Positions 37,085 through 46,290 of a DNA stretch of 64,000 nucleotides are shown here, in pieces. The stretch lies in assembly GCF_016599855.1 (NCBI RefSeq), contig NZ_CP067041.1:558001-622000 (forward strand). Direction: 5' to 3'. Within the stretch, counting starts at the first letter, position 1. Every line of letters starts with the position of its first letter. A program made the translations under genes and the position numbers. The notes under the pieces were generated by a model. It saw nothing but the letters and a program-made list of their open reading frames with translations, was not told the DNA's origin and searched no databases. Source of the stretch: Bradyrhizobium diazoefficiens. Lineage in GTDB: Bacteria > Pseudomonadota > Alphaproteobacteria > Rhizobiales > Xanthobacteraceae.

Positions 37085-37124
37085 GTGGCGGTCGTGGCAG
37101 CGAACGTTTAACGTGGAAAATTGG

Positions 37125-37264
37125 CGTCGTCCTGGCGAAAGCCAGGACCCATAACCACCGAAGCGAGTTGTTGCGGATAGGTGTGCGACAGCGTGTTTCG
37201 ACAACGCTGACCGGGGTAATGGGTCTTGGCTCCCGTGCGCAATTGCGCACCAGGCAGGACGACG
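37125..37264. repeat. Interspersed palindromic repeat, family A copy 4, with nested palindrome
   Basis: The left arm is CGTCGTCCTGGCGAAAGCCAGG. In the right arm, the expected CCTGGC...GCCAGG hairpin is interrupted by GTGCGCAATTGCGCAC at 37235-37250, giving GGTCTTGGCTCCC, palindrome, CAGGCAGGACGACG. Confidence 0.8.
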
Positions 37265-37333
37265 TTGAGGCAAGTTTGCGCGCCTCAAACGCCCATCGTG
37301 GCGCGAAGCAGCCCGCATAACAGGAGTACGCAC

Positions 37334-37612
37334 ATGACCATCACCAGCGGCCGCTTCATCGGCCACGAACAGGACCGCGGCATCATCCAGTTCTCGATGC
37401 AGGACGGGTCCAGGGAGATCCCCTGCGCGATCTCGACCTCGGCAATGGACGATCTCGAACGCGGCGCACATGCCCGCCCCGAGCAGCGCGAAGCCCAATT
37501 CATCCGCCTCCGCGACCGCATCGAAGCAAGAGCGGCGAGCAAGTACCGCGCGACCGAGTTCGAGGGAACGCCGCCGGGAATCGTGCTGCGGAGCATTGAT
37601 TTTCGGGGGTAG
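37334..37612 (+). CDS. DUF1488 family protein
   Basis: A 92-residue protein with CAGGAG upstream of ATG 37334. It carries the DUF1488 pattern CAISTSAMDDLERGAHARPE, then RLRDRIEARAASKY and the closing EFEGTPPGIVLRSIDF. The family is of unknown function and frequent in rhizobia. It marks the left border of the lower-G+C cassette that follows. Confidence 0.82.
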   Translation: MTITSGRFIGHEQDRGIIQFSMQDGSREIPCAISTSAMDDLERGAHARPEQREAQFIRLRDRIEARAASKYRATEFEGTPPGIVLRSIDFRG

Positions 37613-37707
37613 GGGGCGGCCGCAGTTCTGCTCACGGTTCTAGGCATGTCGAGGCTTGGTCACGCCGAAGAACGATTATTGAGTTCGTGAGGATTACTCA
37701 GCCAGCT

Positions 37708-38766
37708 TCATGTTACGACTTTGCGTCCGCCAGCAAATACCCAAACAAGAAACGCGACGAACTCGTCGAATATCTCTCTCCAAGAGTTCGTTCTGGTTGC
37801 TTGTCTTAAGATCGACCAGCTTTGGCCATGGGCAGCCATCTGGTCAAAAACTCTGTTCCCGAATCCACTCAAAGAATGCACTTCAATATCGATATTAATG
37901 ACGGCGAGCTTTGCTCGCAACCAAGCGCGATCTGCGTCATTACCGATCTTTGCCGCGTTTGCGGGGCAGATGCCCTCTTTCAAATCGGCATAGAGCCAGA
38001 ATGATTGCCGTACGTCGTGTCCTAATTTGCCCTCCTCCTCCGCTAGGCTGAGGTAATGATCCTTTGATGGGTTGCTAATCCCGCTTTCGAGTTGAAAGAC
38101 CACATCCATTGGCAAGCAGTTCTCAGCTTCGCGACATGGTGGAGCAGATGAGAATGCACACGGCCAGTTCATTTCGGTCGCGATTCTTCCTAGTTTCTCA
38201 AGCTTAGCAACGGGCTCAGAGCTCGGAGCAAGCCTATCCGTATCTACAATAGCGCAGACAACGCGTCGTTGATTTATCTGTTCAATGAAAACGGTGGGTA
38301 GATCCGATCCTCCGCCGTGCATGGGAACATATGCTGGTGGTGGGCAAGCGTGCAGATCGTGATGGTTTCTCAAGAGTTCTCCATACAAGACACCATCGCG
38401 GGCAATGTTCTCGACGAGGAGGATAGATCGATCAGTTATCTTGGCCTCTACCAGTTTCCTAAAGCTTACCTGGATTGCGCGATCATCTGCTGCGACTGCC
38501 CCGCTTGGGGATACCAGAATGTATCTTTTGGCAACGCGAGGCAAACTGGCCCTTTGCGGATGCTCAAAGAGTATGCGTTCGAGCATTGCTTTTTCGGCCC
38601 GAGACAGGTCTGCGTTTTCAATTAGAAATCTGCAAATCTCTCGTGAAATGATGACGACGTGATCGCCATTTCGATGTGCTCGAAGCAGCAGTCTTACCGT
38701 TTCGTCTCGAACGTCAGCGTCGCATTGTCGGATGTGCGAAAGTTCGCAGTGCAAATAAAAGATCAT
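37708..38766 (-). CDS. Putative TOPRIM/DUF4435-like nuclease partner of the adjacent ATPase
   Basis: A 352-residue protein not recognised by name. Residues 115-220 show a pattern like the TOPRIM/DUF4435 core: ILLVEN with Glu119, HGGGSD at 150-155, then VCAIVDTDR with Asp175 and Asp177, then REAENCLP with Glu213, Glu215 and Asn216. In OLD-type nucleases such acidic residues bind metal for DNA cleavage. The N-terminal 100 residues form a separate domain with MIFYLHCELSHIRQCDADVR. Its ATG lies one base after the ATPase stop, so the two are coupled. G+C is lower than in the flanks. The nuclease assignment is an inference from spacing of motifs. Confidence 0.6.
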   Translation of the reverse strand: MIFYLHCELSHIRQCDADVRDETVRLLLRAHRNGDHVVIISREICRFLIENADLSRAEKAMLERILFEHPQRASLPRVAKRYILVSPSGAVAADDRAIQVSFRKLVEAKITDRSILLVENIARDGVLYGELLRNHHDLHACPPPAYVPMHGGGSDLPTVFIEQINQRRVVCAIVDTDRLAPSSEPVAKLEKLGRIATEMNWPCAFSSAPPCREAENCLPMDVVFQLESGISNPSKDHYLSLAEEEGKLGHDVRQSFWLYADLKEGICPANAAKIGNDADRAWLRAKLAVINIDIEVHSLSGFGNRVFDQMAAHGQSWSILRQATRTNSWREIFDEFVAFLVWVFAGGRKVVT

Positions 38767-38767
38767 C

Positions 38768-40375
38768 TCAATCGACTGTCGGTTGAAAAAATCCGTAAGG
38801 CCAGTCTACAAGTTCGCCAGCTTCGTTGAAGGAAGCCGTTCGTACTGTGGTGACATGCTCGCCGGATGGATGTGGTTCGAAGAGAAGAATCTGAACATCT
38901 CTGTGATTCAAGCTGCCTGAGTGAACCAGTTCTCCTAATCGGTTGATCAATGTCTCACTGTGTGTTTCGACAAGAAAATTGATCTTCGAGCCGAAGCGGC
39001 CACCGCTCTCCGGAGAAAGCCCTACTTCGCCCACCAAAGCGTCGGCCAAAAGCGCTTGGTGGGCCGGGTGCAAATGCAACTCTGGTTGTTCTATGGCTAA
39101 TAGCGAGAATGGCGCTTGTCTCGATGGAGTTGCTGACATCGGTCGGGAACGCGCCCACCAGATTTGAGCGAGGACGGGTAATATCTGGGAGACTCCATAG
39201 CCCGTATCAACGATGTTGGAGATATTGCCTTTCGCTGTGAGGTTTATGCTTATGTGCCCGCCCTCGCGGTGGAGCGAAATCCCATACTCAAAGAGTTCTT
39301 CGATCCATTCGGACAGCTTTCTGAACTGATAAGAAGAGAGCGAGTTCAAGAACATCGGGAAGTTCTTCCCGTCAGGATCAATTTCAGAGACAGATAAGTC
39401 TTGATATCGATAATAGCGTTCGCTTCGCGCTCGTGCAGGACCAATGTAGAGAACATTAGAGAGTATGTTTCTTAGTTGTAGGTCGACGCGCTTTAGAAGA
39501 TCAGAAAGTGCGATTGCCGCACATACGGCTCGAATTTTTTGGAACAGGGCTGGCTCTCGGCCAGACGCCAAATCGGCGACGAAACGTCTCCATCGCGTGC
39601 TGTTTGTATTTTGAGCCGCGCGCATCATCCTGGTGGGCGAAAATGCTCGAGCCGAGAGCAATTCGGTCACCGCATCTAATAATACTTCTTCCTTAAAATT
39701 CCTCGGAAGATGTGGACGGATCAATCGCATCAATATCGGTACAAATTCGCCCTCAGTACGTCGCCGTCGCGTAACGGCTGCTGTTTCGCTGTCGCTGCTG
39801 ACAAACAGTATCTCTGGAAGGATGGTTCCTGGTGTTATCTGCAGCCCCAGGGAGCCAAAGTCGCGAAGTGCGTCGACTCCGTCTATCCTCAGCTCTGAAA
39901 CTTTTTGTCCAGACGAAACTCGCAGCTCGAAACTGATATCAGGATCAGCAGAAGTGAGAGACAGGCTAGTGACATTAGTGCGGGCTGCTTCGCTAGGTCC
40001 AATGGTGTCCGCAGGGCCAATCACTACGTCTAAAGCAACTGTCGTGTAGTCGGCCGGTATTGTTTCCAGTGGTCCATCGTCCGTCCAAAAGTAATCGGGC
40101 TCGATTTTGATTTCGTCGAAGACGAATGAGAAGCATATCTCCTTCTGCTGGCTAGGACTTGAAACTGCTGTCGAATAGGTCCCGAAATCCACAAGGTCGC
40201 CGTACCAGAGAATGGGTGAACTGGTACGCGTCATCAGCGATTGGCGCAGAAGCGGAAACAAGCGCAAGAATGAACTTTTGCCGCTGCTGTTTCTTCCTAC
40301 CAATAGAGTTATCGGCTTTAGCTCGACGGGTGAAACGTCTCGCAGGCGACGAAGGTTTTTAATGCCGAACTGCAA
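38768..40375 (-). CDS. ABC/OLD-type AAA ATPase with DUF3696-like C-terminus
   Basis: A 535-residue SMC/RecF-like ATPase. It has Walker A GRNSSGKSS at 27-35 and the ABC signature region TGYGVSQILPVLAQI at about 391-405. Walker B LLAIEQPELHLHPAHQ is at 425-440, and the switch histidine VETHSETLINRL at about 469-480. It ends in ELVDWPYGFFQ, typical of DUF3696-containing ATPases. There is no fused TOPRIM domain; that function may be supplied by the next gene. The start is TTG at 40375, with no in-frame ATG or GTG upstream before a stop. Low G+C (about 48% in one 60-base sample) suggests recent gain. Role in phage defence or repair is inferred. Confidence 0.82.
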   Translation of the reverse strand: MQFGIKNLRRLRDVSPVELKPITLLVGRNSSGKSSFLRLFPLLRQSLMTRTSSPILWYGDLVDFGTYSTAVSSPSQQKEICFSFVFDEIKIEPDYFWTDDGPLETIPADYTTVALDVVIGPADTIGPSEAARTNVTSLSLTSADPDISFELRVSSGQKVSELRIDGVDALRDFGSLGLQITPGTILPEILFVSSDSETAAVTRRRRTEGEFVPILMRLIRPHLPRNFKEEVLLDAVTELLSARAFSPTRMMRAAQNTNSTRWRRFVADLASGREPALFQKIRAVCAAIALSDLLKRVDLQLRNILSNVLYIGPARARSERYYRYQDLSVSEIDPDGKNFPMFLNSLSSYQFRKLSEWIEELFEYGISLHREGGHISINLTAKGNISNIVDTGYGVSQILPVLAQIWWARSRPMSATPSRQAPFSLLAIEQPELHLHPAHQALLADALVGEVGLSPESGGRFGSKINFLVETHSETLINRLGELVHSGSLNHRDVQILLFEPHPSGEHVTTVRTASFNEAGELVDWPYGFFQPTVD

Positions 40376-40481
40376 ATTGGTTTGCCTATTCTTTGCTGCT
40401 GATTGAGTTTAGCCTGTTCACAACTACCGATTTATGGGCAGAATGCTCGGTGATGACAATCCTGTTTTTTGTTTGCACCCC

Positions 40482-40516
40482 AAAAACAAAAACGGCCGGA
40501 TCTTCCGATCCGGCCG
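40482..40516 (-). terminator. Rho-independent terminator of rpmB
   Basis: CGGCCGGATC-TTCC-GATCCGGCCG is a perfect 10-base stem with a 4-base loop at 40493-40516. On the minus strand it is followed by TTTTTGTTTTTGGGG. It lies downstream of rpmB and upstream of the ATPase gene on the same strand. Confidence 0.85.
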
Positions 40517-40589
40517 CAACGCAAAACTCTACTCGGCTAAGCCTACGCCACGCGACGCAACTTAGCCCCCGCCCGATTCCAAAACTCGC

Positions 40590-40895
40590 TTAGCTGGCCT
40601 TCTTGACCGGCGCGTCGCCGACCTTCTTCTGGATGGCGCGCTTCAGTTCGAGCGCGCGCGGCGATAGGGCGTCGGCCTTGGCCTTGAGCAGGAAGGCATC
40701 GAGGCCGCCATTGTGGTCGACGCTCTTGACCGCGTTGGTCGAGACGCGCAGGCGCACGTTGCGCTCCAGGGCTTCCGAGATGAACGTCACGTTGACGAGG
40801 TTCGGCAGGAAGCGGCGCTTGGTCTTGATGTTGGAGTGGCTGACCTTGTGGCCGACGAGGGGGCCCTTGGCCGTCAGTTCGCAGCGGCGAGACAT
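40590..40895 (-). CDS. rpmB: 50S ribosomal protein L28
   Basis: A 101-residue L28 beginning [20 protein letters not shown], with the family pattern [16 protein letters not shown] and [19 protein letters not shown]. The single cysteine at position 5 is not a zinc-binding set. The C-terminal 25 residues ([20 protein letters not shown]) are a common alphaproteobacterial extension. It ends with a strong terminator at 40482-40516. Confidence 0.97.
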   Translation of the reverse strand: MSRRCELTAKGPLVGHKVSHSNIKTKRRFLPNLVNVTFISEALERNVRLRVSTNAVKSVDHNGGLDAFLLKAKADALSPRALELKRAIQKKVGDAPVKKAS

Positions 40896-41387
40896 GTCAC
40901 AAATCCTTTAGTTCGAGCCCCCAAACGAGTTGCGGCCGCCATCCGGGGCGCCACGGGGGCAAATTCTTTTGTCCTTGCAGGGAGCGGGCGGACGTATAGG
41001 GGGGAAGGGGCGGGTAGTCAAGGATTTGGGTGGGGATTTGGGGCCGCGCGGGTGGTGCGCTCCCTCCCCCGCTCGCGGGGGAGGGTTGGGGAGAGGGTGT
41101 CTCCGCGGTGGGGCAATTGCTAGCACAATTGGTGTCTCCCAGAGGAGAGAGCCCTCACCCGCGCTTTGCGCGACCTCTCCCGCAGGCGGGAGAGGTGTCG
41201 GAGCCCGGGGCGAGGACACTGGCCAATTACCAAAACAGCAACGTTTAAAACCCCTTACCCATCACATAAAGGGCGCATTCGGCGCCGAAAGACTCCGGTG
41301 AGTTCCCGGCTCTTTGCGCCCGGATGCATTGCTTGCCGCCGTAACAGGCTTAATTAACAACCACTCGCGTCCCGATTGGATCGTCTC
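40896..41387. other. Intergenic region between divergent rpmB and DUF3108 genes
   Basis: The 491 bases hold the rpmB promoter (not identifiable with certainty), the family E repeat at 41055-41196 and an A/T-richer leader ahead of the DUF3108 gene. No coding sequence was found on either strand. Confidence 0.5.
41055..41196. repeat. Palindromic repeat, family E copy 2
   Basis: CTCCCTCCCCCGCTCGCGGG and GACCTCTCCCGCAGGCGGG are the arms, with TTGGGGAGAGGGTGTC and AGAGAGCCCTCACCC inside. The middle holds the palindrome CAATTGCTAGCACAATTG. It matches the copy at 33396 in reverse orientation. Confidence 0.75.
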
Positions 41388-42269
41388 GTGCACACCTCAC
41401 CGCTCTTTTCGTCCCGGCTGCGCCCGGCCGGCCGGCCGGCTGTTGTCATCCGGCTGGCGCTGGCCGCTTTTGGCGCCCTGCTGCTGGCGTGGGGGACGGA
41501 GCCTGCAGCGGCGCAAGGCAAGCTCGAGGCGCAATATGAGGCGACGCTCTCAGGCATTCCGGTCGGCCGCGGCGCCTGGAACATCGATATCCAGGACGAT
41601 GTGTTCTCGGCGGCCGCCTCCGGCGGCACCACCGGCATCCTGAAATCGTTCGCGAGCGGGTTCGGCACCGGCGCCAGCCAGGGGCGCGTCGTCAACGGCG
41701 CGCTGGTCGCGACCGCCTATCAGGCCTCCACCACCACCTCGAAGAAGACCGAAGAGATCCACATCAGCCTCGACAAGGGCAATGTGAAGGAGTTCGGCAT
41801 CATTCCGGAGCCGCCTGTCGATGCCGACCGCATCGTGGTGACGGAGGCGCATCGCCGCGGCGTGTTTGATCCGATGACGGCCTCGCTGGTGCGCGTGCCC
41901 GGCACCGGCGATCCGCTGTCGGCGGAGGCCTGCCATGGCAGCGCGGCCGTGTTCGACGGCCGCATGCGCTACGAGCTCAAGCTCGATTTCAAGCGCATGG
42001 AGAGCGTGAAGGCGGAGAAGGGCTATCACGGCCCGGTCGTGGTCTGCGCGCTCTATTTCGTGCCTGTCGCCGGCTACATCCCCGACCGCCCCGTGATCAA
42101 ATACCTCGCCGCCCAGCGCAACATCGAGATCGCGTTCGCGCCGGTCGCGGGCACGCGGGTTTTGGTTCCGTTCTGGCTGAAAGTGCCGACGCCGCTCGGG
42201 CCGGCGATGCTGGAAGCGACCAGCTTCATCACCAGCGCCCAGCCGCCGCGGGTGGCGAAGACGCAGTAG
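41388..42269 (+). CDS. DUF3108 family periplasmic protein
   Basis: A protein of about 293 residues with an N-terminal signal peptide (hydrophobic core AVVIRLALAAFGALLLAWGT, likely cut after EPAAAQ). The mature part is beta-rich and matches DUF3108: KLEAQYEATLSGIPVGRGAW near its start, VVCALYFVPVAGYIPDRPVI later. The function is unknown and probably relates to the envelope. GTG at 41388 was chosen; TTG at 41376 is also in frame and neither has a strong ribosome binding site. Confidence 0.8.
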   Translation: MHTSPLFSSRLRPAGRPAVVIRLALAAFGALLLAWGTEPAAAQGKLEAQYEATLSGIPVGRGAWNIDIQDDVFSAAASGGTTGILKSFASGFGTGASQGRVVNGALVATAYQASTTTSKKTEEIHISLDKGNVKEFGIIPEPPVDADRIVVTEAHRRGVFDPMTASLVRVPGTGDPLSAEACHGSAAVFDGRMRYELKLDFKRMESVKAEKGYHGPVVVCALYFVPVAGYIPDRPVIKYLAAQRNIEIAFAPVAGTRVLVPFWLKVPTPLGPAMLEATSFITSAQPPRVAKTQ

Positions 42270-42658
42270 CCGCCGCTGCTGCGGAGCCTCAGCGATATCA
42301 ACGACTTAGCTACTGTGCATGGGGTTGTTTTCGCGAAATGAGGTGAGGGGCCTCCGATCCCCGAATCCATTTGACTCCGGCCCGATTCTGATTCGACTCC
42401 GCGCCATCCCCAACTTAACGAAATCCGTCGTCAAATCGTCGCTTGTGCGACAGGCCAAAACTCCATCTAGTGCACTGGAAACAAGAGCCCCGCGACATGT
42501 TGCGTGAACGGAACGGGACTCCGAGGCGAGTCAGCGATTCGGCCGCGATTCGTTCTAGACTCGTTCCGGAGCTTAAAGCGCGAGGGAAAAGCGTCGCAAA
42601 GTGAGACAGTTGCGCGAGGTTTTGGGAAGGTGCTCCCACACCCACGGTGTCTCAGTCC
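42270..42658. other. Intergenic region upstream of the helicase gene
   Basis: About 390 bases with no coding sequence that I trust. Short open frames exist on both strands but have neither ribosome binding sites nor protein-like composition. The promoter of the helicase gene may lie here or beyond the repeat at 42659. Confidence 0.45.
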
Positions 42659-42785
42659 CCGTCATCCTGAGGTGCCGGAGCGAAGCGGAGGCCTCGAAGG
42701 GCGACGGGCCCGCCTGGTGCCGCTTGGCTCGCACCCGGGCCGCTCATCCTTCGAGGCTCGCTTCGCGACCACCTCAGGATGACGG
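42659..42785. repeat. Palindromic repeat, family G
   Basis: CCGTCATCCTGAGGTGCC and GACCACCTCAGGATGACGG are the outer arms, with GCGAAGCGGAGGCCTCGAAGG and CCTTCGAGGCTCGCTTCGC inside, giving a long near-symmetric hairpin of about 125 bases. Only one copy is in this window. Confidence 0.8.
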
Positions 42786-42860
42786 ATCGGACGCTCCACA
42801 CTGACCCGCCCCATCAAGCACTGACATTCGCCCCATCAGCCATTACCTAATCATTCAGAC

Positions 42861-45800
42861 ATGGCCTTTTCTCCCTCCTCCTTCGCTTCCGAGCGCGCGC
42901 TGTCCGATCGAGTGCCTGGCGCTGGCGTCACTGCGGTGCTCGGGCCGACCAACACCGGCAAGACCCATCTCGCCATCGAACGGATGCTCGCGCATTCGTC
43001 GGGCGTGATCGGCCTGCCGCTGCGCCTGCTCGCGCGCGAGGTCTACAACAAGATCGTCGCTCGCGTCGGCCCCGAGGCCGTGGCGCTGATCACCGGCGAG
43101 GAGAAGATCAAGCCGAAGTCGCCGCGCTATTGGGTCTCGACGGTCGAGGCGATGCCGCGCGACCTCGACGTCTCCTTCCTCGCCGTCGACGAGGTCCAGA
43201 TCGCCTCCGATCTCGAGCGCGGCCACGTCTTCACCGACCGCATCCTCAATCGCCGCGGCCGCGACGAGACGCTGCTGCTCGGCGCCGCCACGATGCGGCC
43301 GATCATCGAGCGGCTGTTGCCCGGCGTCTCCATGATCACCCGTCCGAGGCTGTCGCAGCTCGAATTCGCCGGCGACCGCAAGATCACGCGCCAGCCGCGG
43401 CGCACCGCGATCGTCGCCTTCTCCGCCGACGAGGTCTACGCCATCGCCGAGCTGATCCGCCGCCAGCATGGCGGTGCCGCCGTGGTGCTGGGTTCGCTGT
43501 CGCCGCGCACACGGAACGCACAAGTCGAGATGTTCCAGAACGGTGACGTCGATTATCTCGTCGCCACCGATGCCGTCGGCATGGGCCTCAATCTCGACGT
43601 CGACCACGTCGCTTTCGCCTCCGATCGCAAGTTCGACGGCTACCAGTTCCGAAGGCTGACGCCGGCCGAATTCGCGCAGATCGCAGGCCGTGCCGGCCGC
43701 GCCACGCGCAACGGCACGTTTGGAACGACGGGGCGCTGCGGCCCGTTCGAGCCCGAGCTGGTGAACGCGCTCCAGAACCACATCTTCGATCCCGTGAAGA
43801 TGCTGCAATGGCGCAACTCGAAGCTCGATTTCTCCTCCCTTGGCGCGCTTCAGGTCTCGCTGAACCTCGCCCCCGGCCACGACGTGCTGACGCGGGCGCC
43901 CATCGCCGAAGACATGCGCGTGCTCGACCATGCCGCCCGCGACGTCGAGGTGCGCGATGTCGCGCACGGCAAGGCCGCCGTGGAGCGTCTCTGGGAGACC
44001 TGCCAGGTCCCGGACTACCGAAAGCTGTCGCCGGCGGCCCATGCCGAGCTCGTCACCACGCTTTACGGCTTCCTGATGCAGAAGGGATGCATCCCCGATT
44101 CCTGGTTCGCCGCCCAGGTCGACCAGGCCGACCGCATCGACGGCGACATCGACACGCTCTCGGCCCGGATCGCGCAGATTCGCACCTGGACCTTCGTCGC
44201 CAACCGCCCGGACTGGCTGAAAGACCCCGAACGCTGGCAGGGAATCGCGCGGGAGGTCGAAAATAAATTATCGGATGCGCTCCATGAACGCTTGACTGAG
44301 CGTTTCGTTGATCGCCGGACCAGTGTATTGATGCGCCGCCTGCGGGAGAACACGAGCTTGAATACGGAAATCGGCAAGACCGGCGAAGTCATCGTCGAAG
44401 GCCATGTCATCGGCCGCCTCGACGGCTTCACCTTTGCACCGGATGCGGCGGAAGCCGGCTCCGATGCGAAAGCCTTGCAGGCTGCCGCCCAAGCGGTGCT
44501 CGCCGGCGAGATCAATGCGCGTGCCGAAAAGCTGGGCAACGCGCCCGACGAGCAGTTCGTGCTGACCTCGGACGGCACCATCCGCTGGACCGGCGATGCC
44601 GTCGCGCGGCTCGTCGCCGCAGAGGAGGCGCTGCATCCGCGCATCCGCATCATCTCCGACGAGCGCCTGACCGGCGGCCCGCGCGACAAGGTGCAGGCGC
44701 GCCTCGAGCTCTGGCTCAAGACGCATATCGAAAAGCTGCTCGGGCCGATGTTCGAGCTTAGCAAGGCCGAAGACGTCACCGGCATCGCGCGCGGCATCGC
44801 CTATCAGCTGGTCGAGGCGCTCGGCGTGCTCGAGCGTCCGAAGATCGCGAACGAGCTGAAGGATCTCGACCAGCCCTCGCGCGCGACGCTGCGCAAATAC
44901 GGCGTCCGCTTCGGCGCCTATCACCTCTATTTCCCCGGCATCCTGAAGCCCGCCGCGCGTGCGCTGGCCGCGCTGCTGTGGGCGCTGAAGCAGGACAATG
45001 TCGATCTCTCGGCGCTGTCAGGCGCGCAGCATCTGGCGTCTTCGGGCCGCACCTCGTTCCCGGTCGACAAGACCCTGCCGCGCGATGCTTATCGCGTGCT
45101 CGGCTACAAGCAGGCCGGCGAGCGCGCCGTGCGCGTCGACATCCTGGAGCGTCTGGCCGACCTGATCCGCCCTGCGCTGGCCTGGCGCGAGAACGCGCCC
45201 GGTGAAAAGCCCGCCGGCGCGTTCGAGGGCCGCGGCTTCGTGGTGACGCAGGCGATGACCTCGCTTACGGGCTCCGCCGGCGAGGACTTCGCCTCGGTGC
45301 TGCGCGCGCTCGGCTATCGGATGGAGAAGCGTCCGCCGCTGCCGCCGAAGCCGATGGTTGTCGAGACAATTGCCGCCGAAGCGCCGCCGGCCGAAGGCAG
45401 CGCGGAAACACCACCCGAGACCGCAGTTGAGGCCGTCGTGGGCCTGCCCGCCGACGCACCCGAGACGCCGGCCTCAGATGCCGCGATCGAAGGCGCCGCC
45501 GAGCCGGTCACCGTCGAAGACGCGCCCGGCATGGAGCAGCAAGACGAGCCCGCCCATGCGGTCGAGGCCGTGCCGGAGACACCGGTTGCGCCCGAAGATG
45601 CGCCCCGCATCGCCCCGCCGGCGGAAGAAGCCGCAGCATCTGCGGAGACTGCCCCTGACGTGGCGCCTGCTGAGATTGCTGCGACCGAAGCGGCCGCATC
45701 TGCCGATGCTGCCGCCCCTGTCGAGGCTGCGGCCGTGCCCGCCGAGCCTGAACTCGTCGAGGTCTGGCGCCCCGGCGGCCGTCACGAGGACCGCAAGCCG

Positions 45801-46286
45801 CGTCACGAGCGCCATCGCCACCAACGTCATCACAATCAGCGTCCGCAGGCCGGTGCTGAAGCGGGTGCAACACCCGCTGAAGGCGAAGCCGCGCAGGCCG
45901 CCGACGGCGAGAAGCGCGGCGAGCGCCATCGTCATGGCGGTCATCGTCGCGACGGCGGCAGGGATTTCCGCAAGCCGCGCGAAGGTGGCGCCGAAGGCAC
46001 GCCGCGTCCCGAGGGGCGCGACGACAAGAACCGCCGCTTCGAAGGCAAGGATCGCGACAACAAGGGCCGTGATCGCGACAAGGGCAAGTTCGGGGGCGAT
46101 CGCGACAAGGGCCGCGACAACCGTGGCCGCGACCGCGACAAGGGCCGCGACCGCCAGGGCGGGCCTTCATTGCGCCCCTACGCCTCGAGCGCGAACCCGC
46201 GCGAGCGCGATCGTCCGGTCGATCCGAACTCGCCCTTCGCCAAGCTCGCTGCGCTGAAAGAGCAACTGGCCGGTCGCAAGGAGTGA
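42861..46286 (+). CDS. SUV3-like superfamily 2 RNA helicase with long disordered tail
   Basis: A 1141-residue protein. Residues 1-650 resemble the mitochondrial degradosome helicase SUV3: Walker A GPTNTGKT at 28-35, DEVQIASDLERGH (motif II DEVQ, 110-113), GAATMRP, and motif VI in QIAGRAGRATRNGTFG. The C-terminal third differs. A stretch rich in Ala, Pro and Glu at about 830-970 is followed by a basic region rich in His, Arg, Gly and Asp with repeated DRDKGR units up to residue 1110. The tail is likely disordered and binds RNA. The stop overlaps the ribosome binding site of the next gene, so the S4 protein is probably cotranscribed. Both fit RNA metabolism. Confidence 0.88.
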   Translation: MAFSPSSFASERALSDRVPGAGVTAVLGPTNTGKTHLAIERMLAHSSGVIGLPLRLLAREVYNKIVARVGPEAVALITGEEKIKPKSPRYWVSTVEAMPRDLDVSFLAVDEVQIASDLERGHVFTDRILNRRGRDETLLLGAATMRPIIERLLPGVSMITRPRLSQLEFAGDRKITRQPRRTAIVAFSADEVYAIAELIRRQHGGAAVVLGSLSPRTRNAQVEMFQNGDVDYLVATDAVGMGLNLDVDHVAFASDRKFDGYQFRRLTPAEFAQIAGRAGRATRNGTFGTTGRCGPFEPELVNALQNHIFDPVKMLQWRNSKLDFSSLGALQVSLNLAPGHDVLTRAPIAEDMRVLDHAARDVEVRDVAHGKAAVERLWETCQVPDYRKLSPAAHAELVTTLYGFLMQKGCIPDSWFAAQVDQADRIDGDIDTLSARIAQIRTWTFVANRPDWLKDPERWQGIAREVENKLSDALHERLTERFVDRRTSVLMRRLRENTSLNTEIGKTGEVIVEGHVIGRLDGFTFAPDAAEAGSDAKALQAAAQAVLAGEINARAEKLGNAPDEQFVLTSDGTIRWTGDAVARLVAAEEALHPRIRIISDERLTGGPRDKVQARLELWLKTHIEKLLGPMFELSKAEDVTGIARGIAYQLVEALGVLERPKIANELKDLDQPSRATLRKYGVRFGAYHLYFPGILKPAARALAALLWALKQDNVDLSALSGAQHLASSGRTSFPVDKTLPRDAYRVLGYKQAGERAVRVDILERLADLIRPALAWRENAPGEKPAGAFEGRGFVVTQAMTSLTGSAGEDFASVLRALGYRMEKRPPLPPKPMVVETIAAEAPPAEGSAETPPETAVEAVVGLPADAPETPASDAAIEGAAEPVTVEDAPGMEQQDEPAHAVEAVPETPVAPEDAPRIAPPAEEAAASAETAPDVAPAEIAATEAAASADAAAPVEAAAVPAEPELVEVWRPGGRHEDRKPRHERHRHQRHHNQRPQAGAEAGATPAEGEAAQAADGEKRGERHRHGGHRRDGGRDFRKPREGGAEGTPRPEGRDDKNRRFEGKDRDNKGRDRDKGKFGGDRDKGRDNRGRDRDKGRDRQGGPSLRPYASSANPRERDRPVDPNSPFAKLAALKEQLAGRKE

Positions 46287-46290
46287 TCCC

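Noticed and set aside
37708..40375. Gabija or Septu system
   Set aside because: There is no UvrD-like helicase (GajB) and no HNH nuclease (PtuB) next to the ATPase, and the ATPase has no fused TOPRIM.
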